Shown here in pieces: positions 17,035 to 24,997 of a stretch of 46,609 nt of DNA. Made by a program: the position numbers and the translations under genes. The first letter of the stretch is position 1, and every line of letters begins with the position of its first letter. The stretch comes from Candidatus Brevefilum sp. (GTDB lineage: Bacteria > Chloroflexota > Anaerolineae > Anaerolineales > Anaerolineaceae): positions 1 to 46,609 of the forward strand of contig JARGGB010000019.1 of NCBI GenBank assembly GCA_029210815.1. Reading direction: 5' to 3'. The notes under the pieces were generated by a model, which did not search any database, was not told the origin of the DNA, and saw only the letters and a program-made list of their open reading frames with translations.

Positions 17035-18597
17035 ATGTCTCACCCACTGGAAAACTGGCTTACAGAAATTGGCATCACCCATCAATCGAAGATTTTTCAC
17101 AATCCTTCACGATCAGAGTTGGTTACCCAGGCGCTGCTCAACAACGAAGGTATGCTCTCCAATGATGGTGCATTAAGGGTTCTCACCGGTGCATACACGG
17201 GTCGCTCACCTAACGACAAGTACATTGTTAACCATCAAAACAGATCAGATCTTTGGTGGGGAGACGTCAATCAGCAGATCACACCCACGCTATTCAATCA
17301 ACTCCAAAACCGCATGACCGCCTACCTCAACAATCGGACAATATATGTCGTCGATTGTTTTATTGGTGCAGACCCTAACTATCGCCTTTCAGTTCGTGTT
17401 GTCTCTGAGTTAGCATGGCTTTCCCTTGCTTCGCAAAATATGTTTATTTACGACGAACAATGTCATACCAACAAACCAGACATGACAATAATCGCTGCAC
17501 CTGATTTTCACACCCAGCCGGAGATTGATCATGTTCGCTCCAAAGCAGCAATTTGCATCGACCTCAGTCAGAAGCTTGTTCTCATTGCTGGATCAAAATA
17601 CGCTGGCGAAGTAAAAAAATCCGCCTTCACAGTAATGAACGCAATTTTGCCAGATTTGGGCGTTCTACCAATGCATTGCTCAGCCAACGTCGGTGAAAAA
17701 GGTGATGTTGCGCTTTACTTTGGTCTTTCTGGAACTGGTAAAACGACCCTGTCATCCACCCCTGACCGCAAACTGGTTGGTGATGATGAACATGGATGGG
17801 GAAATAATGGTGTCTTTAACTTTGAGGGAGGATGTTACGCAAAAACAATACGTCTCAAACCTGAATTAGAGCCTGTGATTTGGAAGGCTGCCAATCAATA
17901 TGGAAGCATCCTTGAAAACGTGGTGCTATCAGAAGATAATCAAATCCCGGACTTTGATGATGCCGCGTATACAGAAAACACACGCGCATCCTATTCCATT
18001 GAAAAGGTTGATAACATCATACCGGACGCCATGGCAGGCCATCCATCAAATGTTTTTTTCCTTACAGCAGATGCCTTTGGCGTGATGCCGCCGATTGCAA
18101 GGCTGACTCAAGATCAGGCGGTTTATTACTTCCTCTCTGGATACACCTCCAAAGTGGCAGGAACAGAACGCGGCCTGGGACAAATGCCTTCCGCCACCTT
18201 CTCTACAGGGTTTGCCGAACCCTTCCTGCCCCTGACCCCCGATGTTTATGCCGACCTGCTAAAAAATAAAATCAAGTTGCACAATACTAATATTTGGCTA
18301 ATCAACACTGGTTGGACCGGCGGAGATTATAGCAGTGGTTACAGAATGCCGCTGCCCCATACACGGCGGATGATCAACTGGATCCTGAACAACGAACATA
18401 TCAATGCTTCCTTCCATATGGATCCGGTCTTCAATATTTCAGTTCCTGATCAAATTGAAGGGGTTCCGGCAGATATCCTGTATCCTGAACGGACCTGGGA
18501 AGACAAAAACGCTTTCCATGAAATTGCCAATAAGCTGTTAGCTGATTTTGTTGAAAATGCAAAGAAATTTGAGTCTTATCTGAGTAAAGAAGGTTGA
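17035..18597 (+). CDS. pckA: Phosphoenolpyruvate carboxykinase (ATP)
   Basis: PckA converts oxaloacetate and ATP to PEP, CO2 and ADP (gluconeogenesis), or runs in reverse in some fermenters. I chose ATG 17035 over TTG 17029 because CAGGA (17023-17027) is seven bases before the ATG. The 520-residue protein has LTGAYTGRSPNDKYIV near the N terminus, the P-loop GLSGTGKTTLS, the metal and nucleotide segment LVGDDEHGW, NFEGGCYAKTI, and YTSKVAGTERGLG. These are hallmarks of the ATP-dependent enzyme, and length is normal. It follows the lipoprotein gene by 60 bases and may have its own promoter. Confidence 0.97.
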   Translation: MSHPLENWLTEIGITHQSKIFHNPSRSELVTQALLNNEGMLSNDGALRVLTGAYTGRSPNDKYIVNHQNRSDLWWGDVNQQITPTLFNQLQNRMTAYLNNRTIYVVDCFIGADPNYRLSVRVVSELAWLSLASQNMFIYDEQCHTNKPDMTIIAAPDFHTQPEIDHVRSKAAICIDLSQKLVLIAGSKYAGEVKKSAFTVMNAILPDLGVLPMHCSANVGEKGDVALYFGLSGTGKTTLSSTPDRKLVGDDEHGWGNNGVFNFEGGCYAKTIRLKPELEPVIWKAANQYGSILENVVLSEDNQIPDFDDAAYTENTRASYSIEKVDNIIPDAMAGHPSNVFFLTADAFGVMPPIARLTQDQAVYYFLSGYTSKVAGTERGLGQMPSATFSTGFAEPFLPLTPDVYADLLKNKIKLHNTNIWLINTGWTGGDYSSGYRMPLPHTRRMINWILNNEHINASFHMDPVFNISVPDQIEGVPADILYPERTWEDKNAFHEIANKLLADFVENAKKFESYLSKEG

Positions 18598-18865
18598 ATT
18601 AGTAAAAATTCAATCGGTCCTGCATAATAATATTTGTCCTAAGTGTCGTTGCATTGATAACTGGTTTTACTAAATGAGCATTGCAGGAAATTGCTCTTTC
18701 AGTGCTCAGGATGCAGGCGCTTATGATAAACTTATATAAATGATTGATTCATTAACACTATCATCCAAAAAATGACATTGGATAGAAAATCCAACTTGCA
18801 GAGAACTTAACTTGCTAACACATTCTATGTCAGCAATCTTTATTCAAATAAATTGAGGAGTTCAA
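18598..18865 (+). other. Intergenic region before murA with small hairpins
   Basis: This 268-base stretch holds no open frame of note. GAGCA/TGCTC (18676-18696) followed by TTTC could be a weak terminator of pckA. TTGGAT/ATCCAA (18778-18794) is a six-pair hairpin in the murA leader. GAGGAG lies a few bases before the murA ATG. I see no strong promoter. Confidence 0.35.
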
Positions 18866-20149
18866 ATGGAAGAATTCATCATTCAAGGCGGAATCCCTTT
18901 ACACGGGGAACTCATTCCCTCCGGAAATAAAAATTCTGCTCTACCACTTCTCGCATCATCATTATTAACTGCTGAGCCAGTCATCTTTCACAACGTCCCG
19001 AACATTTTGGATGTGCAGACAATGATCAGGCTTCTGAGAAGCCTTAACGTAGACATTAAAGAAATTGGCGAAAATTCAATCCGCATCGACGCCAGCGACA
19101 TTCGCCCTGCGGATCTTAATCCAGACCTTTGCAGAAAGATCAGGGCCTCCATTCTTTTAGCTGGCCCCTTGATAAGCCGTGTTGGTGAAATTTATTTACC
19201 TCCACCTGGCGGCGATGTGATCGGCAGGCGTCGTGTGGACACCCATATTTTAGCTTTTTCAAACCTTGGTGTTGAAACAAGGTATGCCGACAATCAATTC
19301 CATATGCAAACAACTGGTTTAACCGGCGCTGAGATTCTGATGGACGAGGCTTCCGTTACCGCTACAGAAAATGCAATCATGGCTTCAGTTTTAGCTAAAG
19401 GTCACAGCGTAATAAAAAATGCCGCAAGTGAACCACATATCCAGCAGTTATGCCACTTTTTAAACAGCCTGGGAGCAAAAATCGAAAACATCGGTTCCAA
19501 CACACTGCATATTGAGGGCGTTGATTATCTCACCGGCGGTGAATTCACGATTGGCCCGGACTATCTTGAGGTTGTAAGTTATATCGGAGCAGCAGTGGTA
19601 ACCAGGGGTTCTATCAGGGTCAAAAATGCGGGAGTTGAACATTTGGATATGATCCGTCTTGTGATGAAAAGATTAGGCGTAAGTTGGGAAGTGGAGGGAA
19701 ATGACATTATCGTTCCAGAAAATCAGGTTCTCGAAATTGAGCCGGATTTAGGGAATGCCATTCCAGAAATTTCAGTGATGCCATGGCCTGCATTCCCAAC
19801 AGACTTAATGAGCATTGCAATCATTATCGCGACACAATCAAAGGGAAGCATCCTCTTCCACGATTGGATGTACCCATCTCGAATGTATTTTACAGATAAA
19901 CTGGTTGGCATGGGTGCTCAAATTGTCCTCTGCGATCCCCATCGCTGTATTGTTCAGGGACCTACCCGTCTTAATGGCGAACACCTTGAAAGCCCGGATA
20001 TTCGAGCCGGCATGGCTTTGCTAATTGCTGCACTATCAGCAAAGGGTGAAAGTGTGATTCGCAATGTGGGGCAAATTGACCGCGGCTACCAGGAAGTGGA
20101 TAAAAAATTAAAATCCCTGGGGGCACAAATAGAACGAAGAACTGTCTGA
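18866..20149 (+). CDS. murA: UDP-N-acetylglucosamine 1-carboxyvinyltransferase with Asp at the fosfomycin-target position
   Basis: MurA transfers enolpyruvate from PEP to UDP-GlcNAc, the first committed step of peptidoglycan synthesis. The 427-residue protein has K22-N23 in SGNKNSALP, the RASILLAGPL segment, the active-site loop PPGGDVIGRRRVDTH (113-127), PTDLMS, the SRMYFTDKL site, and DRGYQEVDKKL near the end. In E. coli the loop reads PGGCAIG, where C115 is alkylated by fosfomycin. Here the residue is D117, as in the naturally resistant mycobacterial and chlamydial enzymes. Several positions differ from canonical MurA (HDWMYPSR for the usual ETIFENR), so a second MurA may exist elsewhere. 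A strong GAGGAG site precedes the start. Confidence 0.9.
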   Translation: MEEFIIQGGIPLHGELIPSGNKNSALPLLASSLLTAEPVIFHNVPNILDVQTMIRLLRSLNVDIKEIGENSIRIDASDIRPADLNPDLCRKIRASILLAGPLISRVGEIYLPPPGGDVIGRRRVDTHILAFSNLGVETRYADNQFHMQTTGLTGAEILMDEASVTATENAIMASVLAKGHSVIKNAASEPHIQQLCHFLNSLGAKIENIGSNTLHIEGVDYLTGGEFTIGPDYLEVVSYIGAAVVTRGSIRVKNAGVEHLDMIRLVMKRLGVSWEVEGNDIIVPENQVLEIEPDLGNAIPEISVMPWPAFPTDLMSIAIIIATQSKGSILFHDWMYPSRMYFTDKLVGMGAQIVLCDPHRCIVQGPTRLNGEHLESPDIRAGMALLIAALSAKGESVIRNVGQIDRGYQEVDKKLKSLGAQIERRTV

Positions 20150-20155
20150 ATCAAA

Positions 20156-20186
20156 AAAGAGACTGTCTAAAAAAGGCAGTCTCTTT
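20156..20186. terminator. Bidirectional terminator between murA and trxA
   Basis: AAAGAGACTG (20156-20165) pairs perfectly with CAGTCTCTTT (20177-20186), and inner pairs extend the stem. T-rich sequence follows on the plus strand, and a run of A (T on the minus strand) flanks the other side. It serves the convergent murA and trxA. Confidence 0.88.
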
Positions 20187-20207
20187 GGTTTTGAAACTAC
20201 AGGAAAA

Positions 20208-20558
20208 TTAATTATTGTGGTCGTTTACAGCTTCAATAAATTCGTCAACAATGTCTCGAAGCATCGGCTCGGGTAATGCACCAACCTGACGATTCACAAT
20301 CTTTCCATCATAAATTAACAACATCGTGGGGATACCCTGAACGCCATATTTCATTGCCCATTGAGGATTTTCATCCGTATTAACCTTGGCAACCAGCAGC
20401 TTTCCAGCATACTCCTTAGCAAGTTTCTCCAAAGTGGGTGCTACCATTTTGCATGGTCCACACCAGGGTGCCCAAAAATCAACTATGACAGGTAATGATG
20501 ATTCCAATACTGTTTTTTCAAATGCTGCATCTGTAACCTTCAAAGGTTCATTGACCAT
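20208..20558 (-). CDS. trxA: Thioredoxin
   Basis: A 116-residue classical thioredoxin with active site WCGPC at 32-36 inside FWAPWCGPCKM. The conserved buried region VDFWA lies before it, and the cis-Pro loop GIPTMLLI comes later. It reduces cytosolic disulfides and needs thioredoxin reductase, which is not in this window. A good GAGGAG site precedes the ATG. It is monocistronic and faces murA across a shared terminator. Confidence 0.96.
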   Translation of the reverse strand: MVNEPLKVTDAAFEKTVLESSLPVIVDFWAPWCGPCKMVAPTLEKLAKEYAGKLLVAKVNTDENPQWAMKYGVQGIPTMLLIYDGKIVNRQVGALPEPMLRDIVDEFIEAVNDHNN

Positions 20559-20665
20559 ATCTAACTCCTCATAAATATTTGATATCTTTGTTTTCTTATT
20601 CTAACCAATATTATTAACTTAACATATATAATCGGAAATATCTAACAATTTTCATATAATTCCTG

Positions 20666-21064
20666 CTAAAATAATCCCAAAGTGATCCCAAGGTCATGCA
20701 GTCTGTTTATCAAAGGTGGACCTAAAATAATAATGCCAATGATCACAGCAGAACTTGCAGCGATCAACACGGCAGCAGCACCGACATCCTTCCCTGCTCG
20801 TGCAAGGGGGTGCAAATCAGGACTGGCTAAATCAACCACGATTTCAAGGGCTGTATTCAAGAATTCTGCGGTCCAGACCATGGCAATTGTCGTTGATAAT
20901 ACTGCCCAATCACGCAATGGTAACCCCAACCATAAGCCAAGAATAATAACTGTGATTGTCGCAACAGTATGAATCCAGGCGTTTTGTTGAGATCGGATGA
21001 CATGCCATAATCCAACAAATGCATTTTTAAAGCTCTTTAATCTTGACTTTATGAATTTCAGAAT
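20666..21064 (-). CDS. Diacylglycerol/undecaprenol kinase family membrane protein, probable non-AUG (ATT) start
   Basis: A small integral membrane kinase of the DgkA/UdpK family with three membrane segments. The hallmark AEFLNTALEIVVDLASPD and KDVGAAAVLIAASSAVIIG are intact. The first ATG/GTG/TTG in frame is TTG 20929, which would drop about 45 residues. That omitted stretch still carries family-like sequence (SFKNAFVGLWHVIR, then QQNAWIH). The frame is open back to a TGA at 21070-21068, and the only plausible starts there are ATT (21064) and CTG (21061). AGGG lies nine bases before the ATT. A GTG at 21071 is in another frame and reads 14 codons before its stop at TAA. I annotate the ATT start (132 residues). 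A one-base assembly error is the alternative. Confidence 0.75.
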   Translation of the reverse strand: MLKFIKSRLKSFKNAFVGLWHVIRSQQNAWIHTVATITVIILGLWLGLPLRDWAVLSTTIAMVWTAEFLNTALEIVVDLASPDLHPLARAGKDVGAAAVLIAASSAVIIGIIILGPPLINRLHDLGITLGLF

Positions 21065-21149
21065 TCTTCACTTCCCTTCAACTAAGAAGATTATTATCTG
21101 CCTAATAGCAAATTATTCAAAATTCCAACATACCCACATATTATAATCT

Positions 21150-21989
21150 TCATTTTTCGGCGGCTGAAAATGCAATTCCTAGCGGATACGGACCTGAGTG
21201 AGACGCCAAAACGCATCCAATTTTCGTAATAAGGATTTCCTTTTTATAGCCAAGCGCGTTAATCTTATCCTTCAATAGTTCTGCTTCCTCAATACAATCA
21301 AGATGACCGATGCTGATATGGTCAATTTCATAATTCAAATATTGGTCTGTAAAATAATTAAATAATTCTTTTACAGCTTTATTTCTTGAGCCACGCACTT
21401 TTTTCAAAACGCCCAAAGTGCCATCAGGTTTAATATTCAGAAAGGGGCGAATTTTCAATAAGCTCGAAGCAAAGTGGTCAATAGCTGAGCATCGACCGCC
21501 ATGATAAAGATATTCCAGGGAGTTTAAAATAAAAATGCCTCTAGATGCAGTGACAAGGTCCCTGATCTTTTGAACCAGCTCGTCAAAAGCAAAGTCCTCA
21601 TCGCGCCATTTTGCTGCTTGCAAAACAACATTGCCGTATCCAATTGAGATACTCCGTGAATCGATTATTTCGATATCCTTTTTGCCCAATTCCTGTTTGC
21701 CTGCCAAAGCATTTTTAATGGTTGCGGAAAGCTGTCCGGAAACCCCGATGAATATTGATGGCTCATTACAATCAAAATATTCAAGGAAATCGGATGGCGG
21801 CGGCGCAGATGTGGTGGGATACTTGCCTGTTTTCTCAACGTTTTTAAAAATTTCATCCGGGGTTATGGTCTCACCGTCTGAATAAACACTGCCATTCAAT
21901 TGCACATACATTGGGATGGCCTTGATAAAATATTTCGCAAGGAGGTCTTTGGGAATGTCAGCAATGGAGTCGGTCAGGATATTGATCAT
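21150..21989 (-). CDS. DegV family fatty-acid-binding protein
   Basis: The 279-residue protein has the DegV fold. It shows an N-terminal ILTDSIADIPKDLLAKY, the loop TTSAPPPSDFLEYF, and the ligand region IDSRSISIGYGNVVLQAAKW. A C-terminal lobe with YHGGRCSAIDHFASSLLKIRP and ending in SHSGPYPLGIAF follows. Members bind a fatty acid between two lobes and, as FakB, present it to the kinase FakA for incorporation into phospholipid. No fakA is in this window. It lies 85 bases upstream of the diacylglycerol kinase gene on the same strand, so both may serve lipid metabolism. Confidence 0.92.
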   Translation of the reverse strand: MINILTDSIADIPKDLLAKYFIKAIPMYVQLNGSVYSDGETITPDEIFKNVEKTGKYPTTSAPPPSDFLEYFDCNEPSIFIGVSGQLSATIKNALAGKQELGKKDIEIIDSRSISIGYGNVVLQAAKWRDEDFAFDELVQKIRDLVTASRGIFILNSLEYLYHGGRCSAIDHFASSLLKIRPFLNIKPDGTLGVLKKVRGSRNKAVKELFNYFTDQYLNYEIDHISIGHLDCIEEAELLKDKINALGYKKEILITKIGCVLASHSGPYPLGIAFSAAEK

Positions 21990-22032
21990 ATTTCAGTAAT
22001 GTTTCATTGATGTTTTGAAAAAACCTTCCTTG

Positions 22033-22041
22033 ATTATACCA
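22033..22041 (-). promoter_or_regulatory. Extended -10 promoter of degV
   Basis: On the minus strand the sequence TGGTATAAT lies about 45 bases before the degV start. It is identical to the -10 element at 6394-6402. No clear -35 is visible. Confidence 0.45.
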
Positions 22042-22148
22042 ATGATTATGATTTGAATATTACAAGAGTTTTTTTAAATTTTGCCAATTAAGGTATAATC
22101 TTTATTCGCTAATAAATTATATTTAATCAAACTGGTCGAGGCAAGAAA

Positions 22149-23732
22149 ATGGTTTTTGTTGAAATAGAATTAAGTGAATCGTATTGGAATTTGCTGGAAA
22201 TCACCCAGAAAGATATTGAATATATTTATTCTTATCTACTGGAAAAAGAAACACCACTTCCATCAGATAGTTTAGCTGAAGCGCTTATCAATCAAAGGAT
22301 TCGGTTGGAGAAAAAGAGGCTTCAGGAAAAACAGCGGCAAAATGGCGAAATTTATTTACCGAAGTCAAATTTTAAGGTTGGGGACAAGGTCCAATTTCCT
22401 GCTGTTAATTGGATCAGCGGGGTTGTTAAGCAGGTTCGTGAAGGTCACAATCCCGAGCTCCCTGAGTTCAATGTCATGACTGTAGAATTAGAAAACGGAC
22501 GTCAGCGTCAGTTTGCAGCTAATCTTGAAGATCATCAGCTAAATCAGGTGACTACAACAATAGATAGCAGCGACGAACAAGATGCCAAAGCAATTATCAA
22601 GGAATTCGGTCCTGAAATCACTGAGAAATTGCTTGAGAAGCTTGATGAAAACAAAGATCTCGTCCGCATTGGGGCAAATTGGTTTCCAAAATCCCTTTTG
22701 ATTGAATTCAATGTAGGTCATTTGAACCTTGCTGAAGCTGTTTTAGATATGCATCAAGGTGGTCCCTTGGGTGTTGACGCACTCCTCAAAGAAATTGATG
22801 TCGACACAGATGATCCGCAAGACCTCGTCCGCTTCTCATTGAATTACGCCCTTGATGAAGATCCACGTTTCGATGAAGTGGGACCAAGTGGTCATGTTCA
22901 GTGGTTCCTGAATAGACTTGAACCAGAATATGTAAGAGAAAAACCAATCCAGCTTATGCCCGTTTCTTCCGATTACGATCCATCTTCAATGACCGAAGAA
23001 ATGAGAAATACTGAACAACGTCTTGATGACGAACTGGTTGAGCCATTTGAAGAATATAAGACCAAATCACAGCCAAAAGAAGTTGCAATCGCTTTAAATT
23101 ATCCTCATTGGCGAGTTGGCAGCATTCCAATAACATCCTTAACTCGTCCATTTTTCCCCACTGCGCTCGAATCCCCACGGGTGAAATTTAAAGTCATTGC
23201 CCCTGATGGACAGGAAATATCCGCCTGGGTTGTTCGCCCTTTCAACTACATTTACGGGCTTAAAGATTACTTTGAGGAATTCGAATTGATGCCTGGCAGC
23301 ATAATCACCATTAAACCAGGTAAGGAACCCGGGGAAGTCCTCATCCAGCCAAAAAAGAAGCGGTCGAATCGTGAATGGATTCGCACTTTATTAATTGGTG
23401 CTGATGGCGGTGTTGTTTTTGCAATGCTTAAACAAACAATAACAGCCGATTACAATGAACGCATGGCGATCGCTGTTCCATCAACAGATGCCCTGGATGA
23501 ATTGTGGGAAAAAAGATCAAAGAACCCCCATCCACTCAAAAAAGTGATGGTTACAACCATGAGAGAATTAGCGAAATTAAATCCACAAGGGCATGTTCAC
23601 AGTGTTGAATTATATTCAGCAGTGAATTGTATTCAGCGTTTTGCACCTGGTGCAATCTTCAGCACCCTTGCGACAGATCCAGATTTCACTTCTGTTGGAG
23701 ACCTTTATTATCGCCTAAGCGAAAATTCTTAA
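22149..23732 (+). CDS. Hypothetical protein with several winged-helix-like segments
   Basis: I do not recognise this 527-residue protein. By eye it has a helix-rich N terminus (about 18-60, ITQKDIEYIYSYLLEKE), then a coiled basic stretch. An SH3/KOW-like beta segment follows at about 75-130 (FKVGDKVQFPAVNWISGVVKQV), then a winged-helix-like block at about 165-260 that ends DEVGPSGHVQWFLNRLEP. A beta-rich middle comes next, and a last winged-helix-like segment at about 460-525 (HVHSVELYSAVNCIQRFAPG). It is acidic and cytoplasmic. The next gene starts 14 bases later and also ends in a helix-turn-helix-like segment, so the pair probably acts together on nucleic acid. Confidence 0.75.
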   Translation: MVFVEIELSESYWNLLEITQKDIEYIYSYLLEKETPLPSDSLAEALINQRIRLEKKRLQEKQRQNGEIYLPKSNFKVGDKVQFPAVNWISGVVKQVREGHNPELPEFNVMTVELENGRQRQFAANLEDHQLNQVTTTIDSSDEQDAKAIIKEFGPEITEKLLEKLDENKDLVRIGANWFPKSLLIEFNVGHLNLAEAVLDMHQGGPLGVDALLKEIDVDTDDPQDLVRFSLNYALDEDPRFDEVGPSGHVQWFLNRLEPEYVREKPIQLMPVSSDYDPSSMTEEMRNTEQRLDDELVEPFEEYKTKSQPKEVAIALNYPHWRVGSIPITSLTRPFFPTALESPRVKFKVIAPDGQEISAWVVRPFNYIYGLKDYFEEFELMPGSIITIKPGKEPGEVLIQPKKKRSNREWIRTLLIGADGGVVFAMLKQTITADYNERMAIAVPSTDALDELWEKRSKNPHPLKKVMVTTMRELAKLNPQGHVHSVELYSAVNCIQRFAPGAIFSTLATDPDFTSVGDLYYRLSENS

Positions 23733-23746
23733 GGGAGATCGTTTAA

Positions 23747-24181
23747 ATGAATTTGAAGCGCAGCAGTCTGATCAAACCAAAAATCACAACACCTTTCAAA
23801 ATTGATTTTGATTGGTGGAAGAAACATGACCGGGACTGGCGTGTTTATTTAAGAAGTTTTTTATGTGAAGAACACCAATCCATGTTTGAAACAATGGACA
23901 ATGATGAGATAATTGATTGGGTTGAACCAGTAACCGGCGAAGTGACCCAGGTAGATGGACTGTTTCACATTTTGATGACCCACTGCGCAAAACAAGAAGA
24001 TTTTCTAAACAGCCGGATGGCACTTGTCGATTCCGTATTTAGAATTTTACTGGCAAATGGGAATCGCCCTATGTCACCGGAAGAATTGGGGGAACGCCTA
24101 AATCGCCCAGCAACCACCATCCTAAGAACTTTATCGGGTATTCGAGTTTATAAGGGAATCCGACCTATTTCAGAAGAATAA
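23747..24181 (+). CDS. Hypothetical helix-turn-helix-like protein, partner of the preceding gene
   Basis: A 144-residue protein with no family I can name. The N-terminal half is rich in Trp and Asp (FDWWKKHDRDWRVYL). The C-terminal third reads RILLANGNRPMSPEELGERL then NRPATTILRTLSGIRVYKGI, a good fit to a winged helix in which residues about 105-135 form the recognition helix and wing. AAGGGAG precedes its ATG, and the short gap to the upstream gene indicates one operon. Together they could be a regulator or DNA/RNA-binding pair. Confidence 0.72.
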   Translation: MNLKRSSLIKPKITTPFKIDFDWWKKHDRDWRVYLRSFLCEEHQSMFETMDNDEIIDWVEPVTGEVTQVDGLFHILMTHCAKQEDFLNSRMALVDSVFRILLANGNRPMSPEELGERLNRPATTILRTLSGIRVYKGIRPISEE

Positions 24182-24208
24182 AAGTGGTAAAATTAGTGCG
24201 TTATATTT

Positions 24209-24282
24209 GCCCCTGTAGCTCAAATGGACAGAGCACTGGACTTCTAATCCAACGGTTACAGGTTCGAGTCCTGTCAGGGGCG
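24209..24282 (+). tRNA. tRNA-Arg (anticodon UCU)
   Basis: Acceptor arms GCCCCTG (24209-24215) and CAGGGGC (24275-24281) pair perfectly, with discriminator G. The anticodon loop is CTTCTAA, giving UCU. The T loop reads GGTTCGAGTCC. CCA is not encoded. TAAAAT 16 bases upstream of the 5' end may be its -10 box. Confidence 0.97.
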
Positions 24283-24382
24283 CTATTTAACCCCTCGAAA
24301 ATATTTCACAAAAATTTTATTAATGACCATGCGTTTGGTACAATACTAATAGTTGTTAAAAATATAAGAGAAAGGCAATCTG

Positions 24383-24751
24383 ATGAAATTCATACTTCGT
24401 TGGCTCATTATCGCCATTTCCCTTTACATCGCCGTCATGGTCGTACCTGGTATTCGGGTTGAAGGAGATGCATGGGTTGTATTTTCAGTGATGGCAATCA
24501 TTCTTGCACTTGTTAATGCCACCATTCGCCCCATCTTAAAATTCTTATCATGCGGCTTGATCATCCTCACCCTGGGACTGTTTGCCCTCGTTATAAATGC
24601 GGGGACATTCTTGCTTGCATCAAATATTGCCCAAAACTGGTTCAATGTTGGTTTTTATGTCGACGGTTTTGTTCCAGCCCTCTTAGGCTCAATCATTGTG
24701 AGCGTTGTTTCCGTTGTTTTATCCAAGATTTTAATTGATGAAGAAAAATAG
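24383..24751 (+). CDS. YvlD / phage-holin superfamily IV type membrane protein
   Basis: A 122-residue protein with four hydrophobic segments. It starts ILRWLIIAISLYIAVMVVPG and continues with the family core LALVNATIRPILKFLSCG, then LIILTLGLFALVINAG, and a last segment LLGSIIVSVVSVVLSKIL. It belongs to the small four-TM family usually labelled 'phage holin family protein' (YvlD). These are chromosomal envelope proteins and not phage lysis genes, and no phage genes are near. The likely -10 is TGGTACAAT (24336-24344), 39 bases before the start. Confidence 0.88.
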   Translation: MKFILRWLIIAISLYIAVMVVPGIRVEGDAWVVFSVMAIILALVNATIRPILKFLSCGLIILTLGLFALVINAGTFLLASNIAQNWFNVGFYVDGFVPALLGSIIVSVVSVVLSKILIDEEK

Positions 24752-24776
24752 TAATTTTTAATTTTGAAAGCAACAA

Positions 24777-24803
24777 GAGGTGAGAAGCCAGCCTTCTCAT
24801 CTC
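24777..24803 (+). terminator. Strong hairpin after the YvlD gene
   Basis: GAGGTGAGAAG (24777-24787), loop CCAGC and CTTCTCATCTC (24793-24803) form an 11-pair stem with one G-U. No T-run follows, so it may be a weak terminator or a 3' stabiliser. Confidence 0.45.
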
Positions 24804-24840
24804 AAAGACACCAACAAAAACAAGATTTTTTATTTTCATC

Positions 24841-24869
24841 TTGCACATTGTTTCAAAGTCGAGTATACT
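24841..24869 (+). promoter_or_regulatory. Promoter of the rpsF-ssb-rpsR operon
   Basis: TTGCAC (24841-24846) and TATACT (24864-24869) are exactly 17 bases apart. Transcription would start near 24876, leaving a leader of about 120 nt before rpsF. Confidence 0.75.
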
Positions 24870-24934
24870 TTCACGCTGTGTTGGTGAGGAAACATCAACA
24901 TATGCAAAGAAGCCAAATACAAATAATCCGGTTT

Positions 24935-24987
24935 CTTTCCGCTGCCCAGCTATCAAAGATGGTCAAGAGCAGCTATCCCGAGGAAAG
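24935..24987 (+). promoter_or_regulatory. S6:S18-type ribosomal protein leader RNA before rpsF
   Basis: CTTTCC (24935-24940) pairs with GGAAAG (24982-24987), and GCTGC (24941-24945) pairs with GCAGC (24969-24973). This leaves a one-sided bulge, TATCCCGA (24974-24981), on the 3' side that contains the CCGA element. That is the layout of the known leader bound by the S6:S18 complex. The outer stem includes part of the rpsF ribosome-binding region (AGGAAAGGAG, 24981-24990), so binding would block translation. Confidence 0.75.
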
Positions 24988-24997
24988 GAGAATCCAA

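Noticed and set aside
24383-24751. Prophage signal from a 'phage holin' type protein
   Set aside because: It is the chromosomal YvlD family. No endolysin, portal, integrase or other phage gene is near.
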